From: an uncultured Clostridia bacterium
GTDB lineage: Bacteria; Bacillota; Clostridia; Oscillospirales; CAG-272
Length of the DNA: 7,342 bases
Assembly (NCBI GenBank): GCA_905235755.1
Contig: CAJONA010000054.1
Coordinates: forward strand, 1 to 7,342
Reading direction: 5' to 3'
A model generated the notes under the pieces. The model had not been told where the DNA came from and made no database searches. It saw only the letters and a list, made by a program, of their open reading frames with translations. Both the position numbers and the translations under genes were made by a program. Shown one piece after another: positions 6,337-7,342 of the stretch (its first letter is position 1; the number at the start of each line of letters is the position of its first letter).

Positions 6337-7069
6337 TTGTGTCTCCGTTTTCATATATGTATTTCATATCGTCCGTGAATCCCGCGTCCGTCATGTTGTC
6401 CGATGATTTATAGATTATCATCGGCTTCGTCGTCTTCATGCCGTGTGCCGCGCCTTTTTTGGCGCGTATGAGTACGGCTGACGGCGTATGATCGGCCGTC
6501 GGATATACGAGAGTCAATATTTTCACGCGCAGGCCTGCGCTTTCGCACGCCGTTATAAGCTCGGAGAGCCTGTCGGGGCGATACACGGCGTAAAACAATC
6601 CGCCGAATTTGAGCAGTCTTGCCGCCGTTTTGCAAAAATCGTCTATCGTGCCGTAAACTTCGTGTCGGCAAGCGACGTTTTCGTCGCTGACGTTCAGTTT
6701 TCCGCTCGTGAGCTTCATATACGGCGGATTTGTCAAAACAGCGTCAAAAGTGCCGTTCATATCGGCAGGCAGATCGCGCATATCGGACGCAACGACATCT
6801 ATTTTGCCGTCAAAACCGTTTTCTTTTACGTTCTTTTCGCAAAGACGCGCTATTTTTTCCTGAACTTCGACGCAAACGGCGCTCTCGAATTTGCGCCGCG
6901 CCATGCACAGCAGAGTGATCACTCCGCTGCCGGCGCCGAGTTCGCACACGCGTTTCGGCCCTTTTTTGACGAAAGCCGAAAGCAGATACGCGTCCGTGCC
7001 GAAGGCGAGCGAGCCGTCGTTTTGATATATTCTTACGTCGTTATTTATCTTTTCCGCCGTTTCCGCCAT
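6320..7069 (-). CDS. trmN6: tRNA1(Val) (adenine(37)-N6)-methyltransferase, TrmN6/YabB family
   Basis: The product is 249 residues. It opens with IYQNDGSLAFGTDAYLLSAF (14-33), the hallmark of the YfiC/YabB group, then the methyltransferase motif I ELGAGSGVI (43-51), the acidic CVEVQ (66-70), ASDMRDL (94-100) and the adenine N6-methyltransferase motif NPPY (114-117, within LTNPPYMK). In E. coli TrmN6 methylates N6 of adenosine 37 in tRNA1(Val); Bacillota members are assigned by homology, so the exact tRNA is inferred. The ATG at 7069 is chosen because GAGG (7075-7078) is five bases upstream; an in-frame TTG at 7099 would add ten residues inside the preceding gene with no good site. The first 29 bases overlap the preceding methyltransferase gene, and the end overlaps rsmI. 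Confidence 0.92.
   Translation of the reverse strand: MAETAEKINNDVRIYQNDGSLAFGTDAYLLSAFVKKGPKRVCELGAGSGVITLLCMARRKFESAVCVEVQEKIARLCEKNVKENGFDGKIDVVASDMRDLPADMNGTFDAVLTNPPYMKLTSGKLNVSDENVACRHEVYGTIDDFCKTAARLLKFGGLFYAVYRPDRLSELITACESAGLRVKILTLVYPTADHTPSAVLIRAKKGAAHGMKTTKPMIIYKSSDNMTDAGFTDDMKYIYENGDTNDFFR
6343..6346 (-). promoter_or_regulatory. Ribosome binding site deciding the rsmI start
   Basis: GGAG is six bases before the ATG at 6336 and lies inside the coding sequence that would follow the alternative ATG at 6354. It also lies within the 3' end of trmN6, implying coupled translation. Confidence 0.7.
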
Positions 7070-7342
7070 CGTGACCTCTGTTCTGTCTGAAAATTTCAAA
7101 AGATATTATCGACGCGGCGCTCGCCGCCGAAAGCGCGGCGGGGAAGCGTCTGCCGTAATCAAGACATATTTTTTTGTCTGCCAGCGCCATGACCGGCGCG
7201 GAAAGCCCGCGGCGTTCGCCGCCTATGAGGAGCAGAGCGGGGAAGTTTATGTCTACGTCGTAAATGCTTGCGCTGTCCTTCGACTTGTCCGCCGCAAAAA
7301 CGGCATATCCCGCGTTTTTGAATTTTTTTATCGCGTCCTCGG
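7041..7342 (-). CDS. SpoU/TrmH-family RNA 2'-O-methyltransferase, partial (5' end beyond window)
   Basis: Only the last 99 residues are visible, running from the right edge to a TAA at 7041-7043. They hold the second half of the SPOUT methyltransferase fold: FPALLLIGGERRGLS (33-47), matching the S-adenosylmethionine-binding motif 2 (usually GGE-x-x-GLS), and motif 3 as ICLDYGRRF (58-66) then LSAASAASIISFEIFRQ (70-86). These motifs form the trefoil knot of the family, which methylates ribose 2'-OH in tRNA or rRNA. Which RNA is modified cannot be told from this fragment. The usual Asn shortly before the motif 3 Leu is not seen; the text there reads PAALS. After FRQN the last dozen residues are Gly-rich and come from reading through the trmN6 ribosome binding site and start, giving a 29-base overlap; they are probably an unstructured tail. 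Confidence 0.82.
   Translation of the reverse strand, partial: EDAIKKFKNAGYAVFAADKSKDSASIYDVDINFPALLLIGGERRGLSAPVMALADKKICLDYGRRFPAALSAASAASIISFEIFRQNRGHDGGNGGKDK
7075..7078 (-). promoter_or_regulatory. Ribosome binding site deciding the trmN6 start
   Basis: GAGG (in AGAGGT) lies five bases before the ATG at 7069 and inside the 3' part of the preceding gene. It is the best site near any possible start of this gene. Confidence 0.6.

Noticed and set aside
6488..7090. Plus-strand open frame of 200 codons
   Set aside because: Antisense to trmN6, no motif.
1..7342. CRISPR array, insertion sequence, tRNA or defence system
   Set aside because: No spaced repeats, transposase-like protein, terminal inverted repeats, clover-leaf RNA or toxin/nuclease module seen; all DNA is taken up by housekeeping genes.

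Overview
The window is a compact stretch of bacterial chromosome with every gene on the minus strand, so it reads right to left. It suggests a Bacillota (Firmicutes), most likely an uncultured Clostridia-type lineage of roughly balanced base composition. The reasons are the gene order trmN6 - rsmI - metG - tatD, which resembles the Bacillus subtilis yabB - yabC - metS - yabD neighbourhood; strong AGGAGG-type ribosome binding sites; a YlmH protein; and a UPF0237/UPF0210 pair. The taxonomic reading is inference from content. No mobile element, CRISPR array, tRNA or rRNA is visible.

Upstream block (7342 down to 5473): the 3' end of a SpoU/TrmH-family RNA methyltransferase overlaps trmN6 (tRNA1(Val) adenine-37 N6-methyltransferase), which overlaps rsmI (16S rRNA cytidine-1402 2'-O-methyltransferase). 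The overlaps indicate one transcript with translational coupling. It ends at a strong intrinsic hairpin terminator at 5431-5463.

Downstream block (5401 down to 1): a near-consensus sigma-70/sigma-A promoter (TTGAAA, 17 bp, TATAAT) with a leader of about 80 nt precedes metG (methionyl-tRNA synthetase). It is followed by tightly packed tatD (metal-dependent DNase family), ylmH (S4-domain ribosome-associated protein), rlmA (23S rRNA guanine-N1 methyltransferase), an 89-residue ACT-domain protein (UPF0237) and a UPF0210/DUF711 protein that runs off the left edge. Gaps are between -17 and +14 nt and there is no internal terminator, so this looks like a six-gene operon.

The common theme is translation and ribosome upkeep: tRNA charging, four RNA methyltransferases and a ribosome-binding S4 protein. 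The ACT/UPF0210 pair is the only part whose role is unknown. I did not find a clearly new defence or mobile system. The observations most worth a second look are the uncharacterised ACT + UPF0210 module at the end of the operon, ylmH in an unusual neighbourhood, variant residues in MetG and in the TrmH-family protein, and a small structured metG leader with a tandem octamer.
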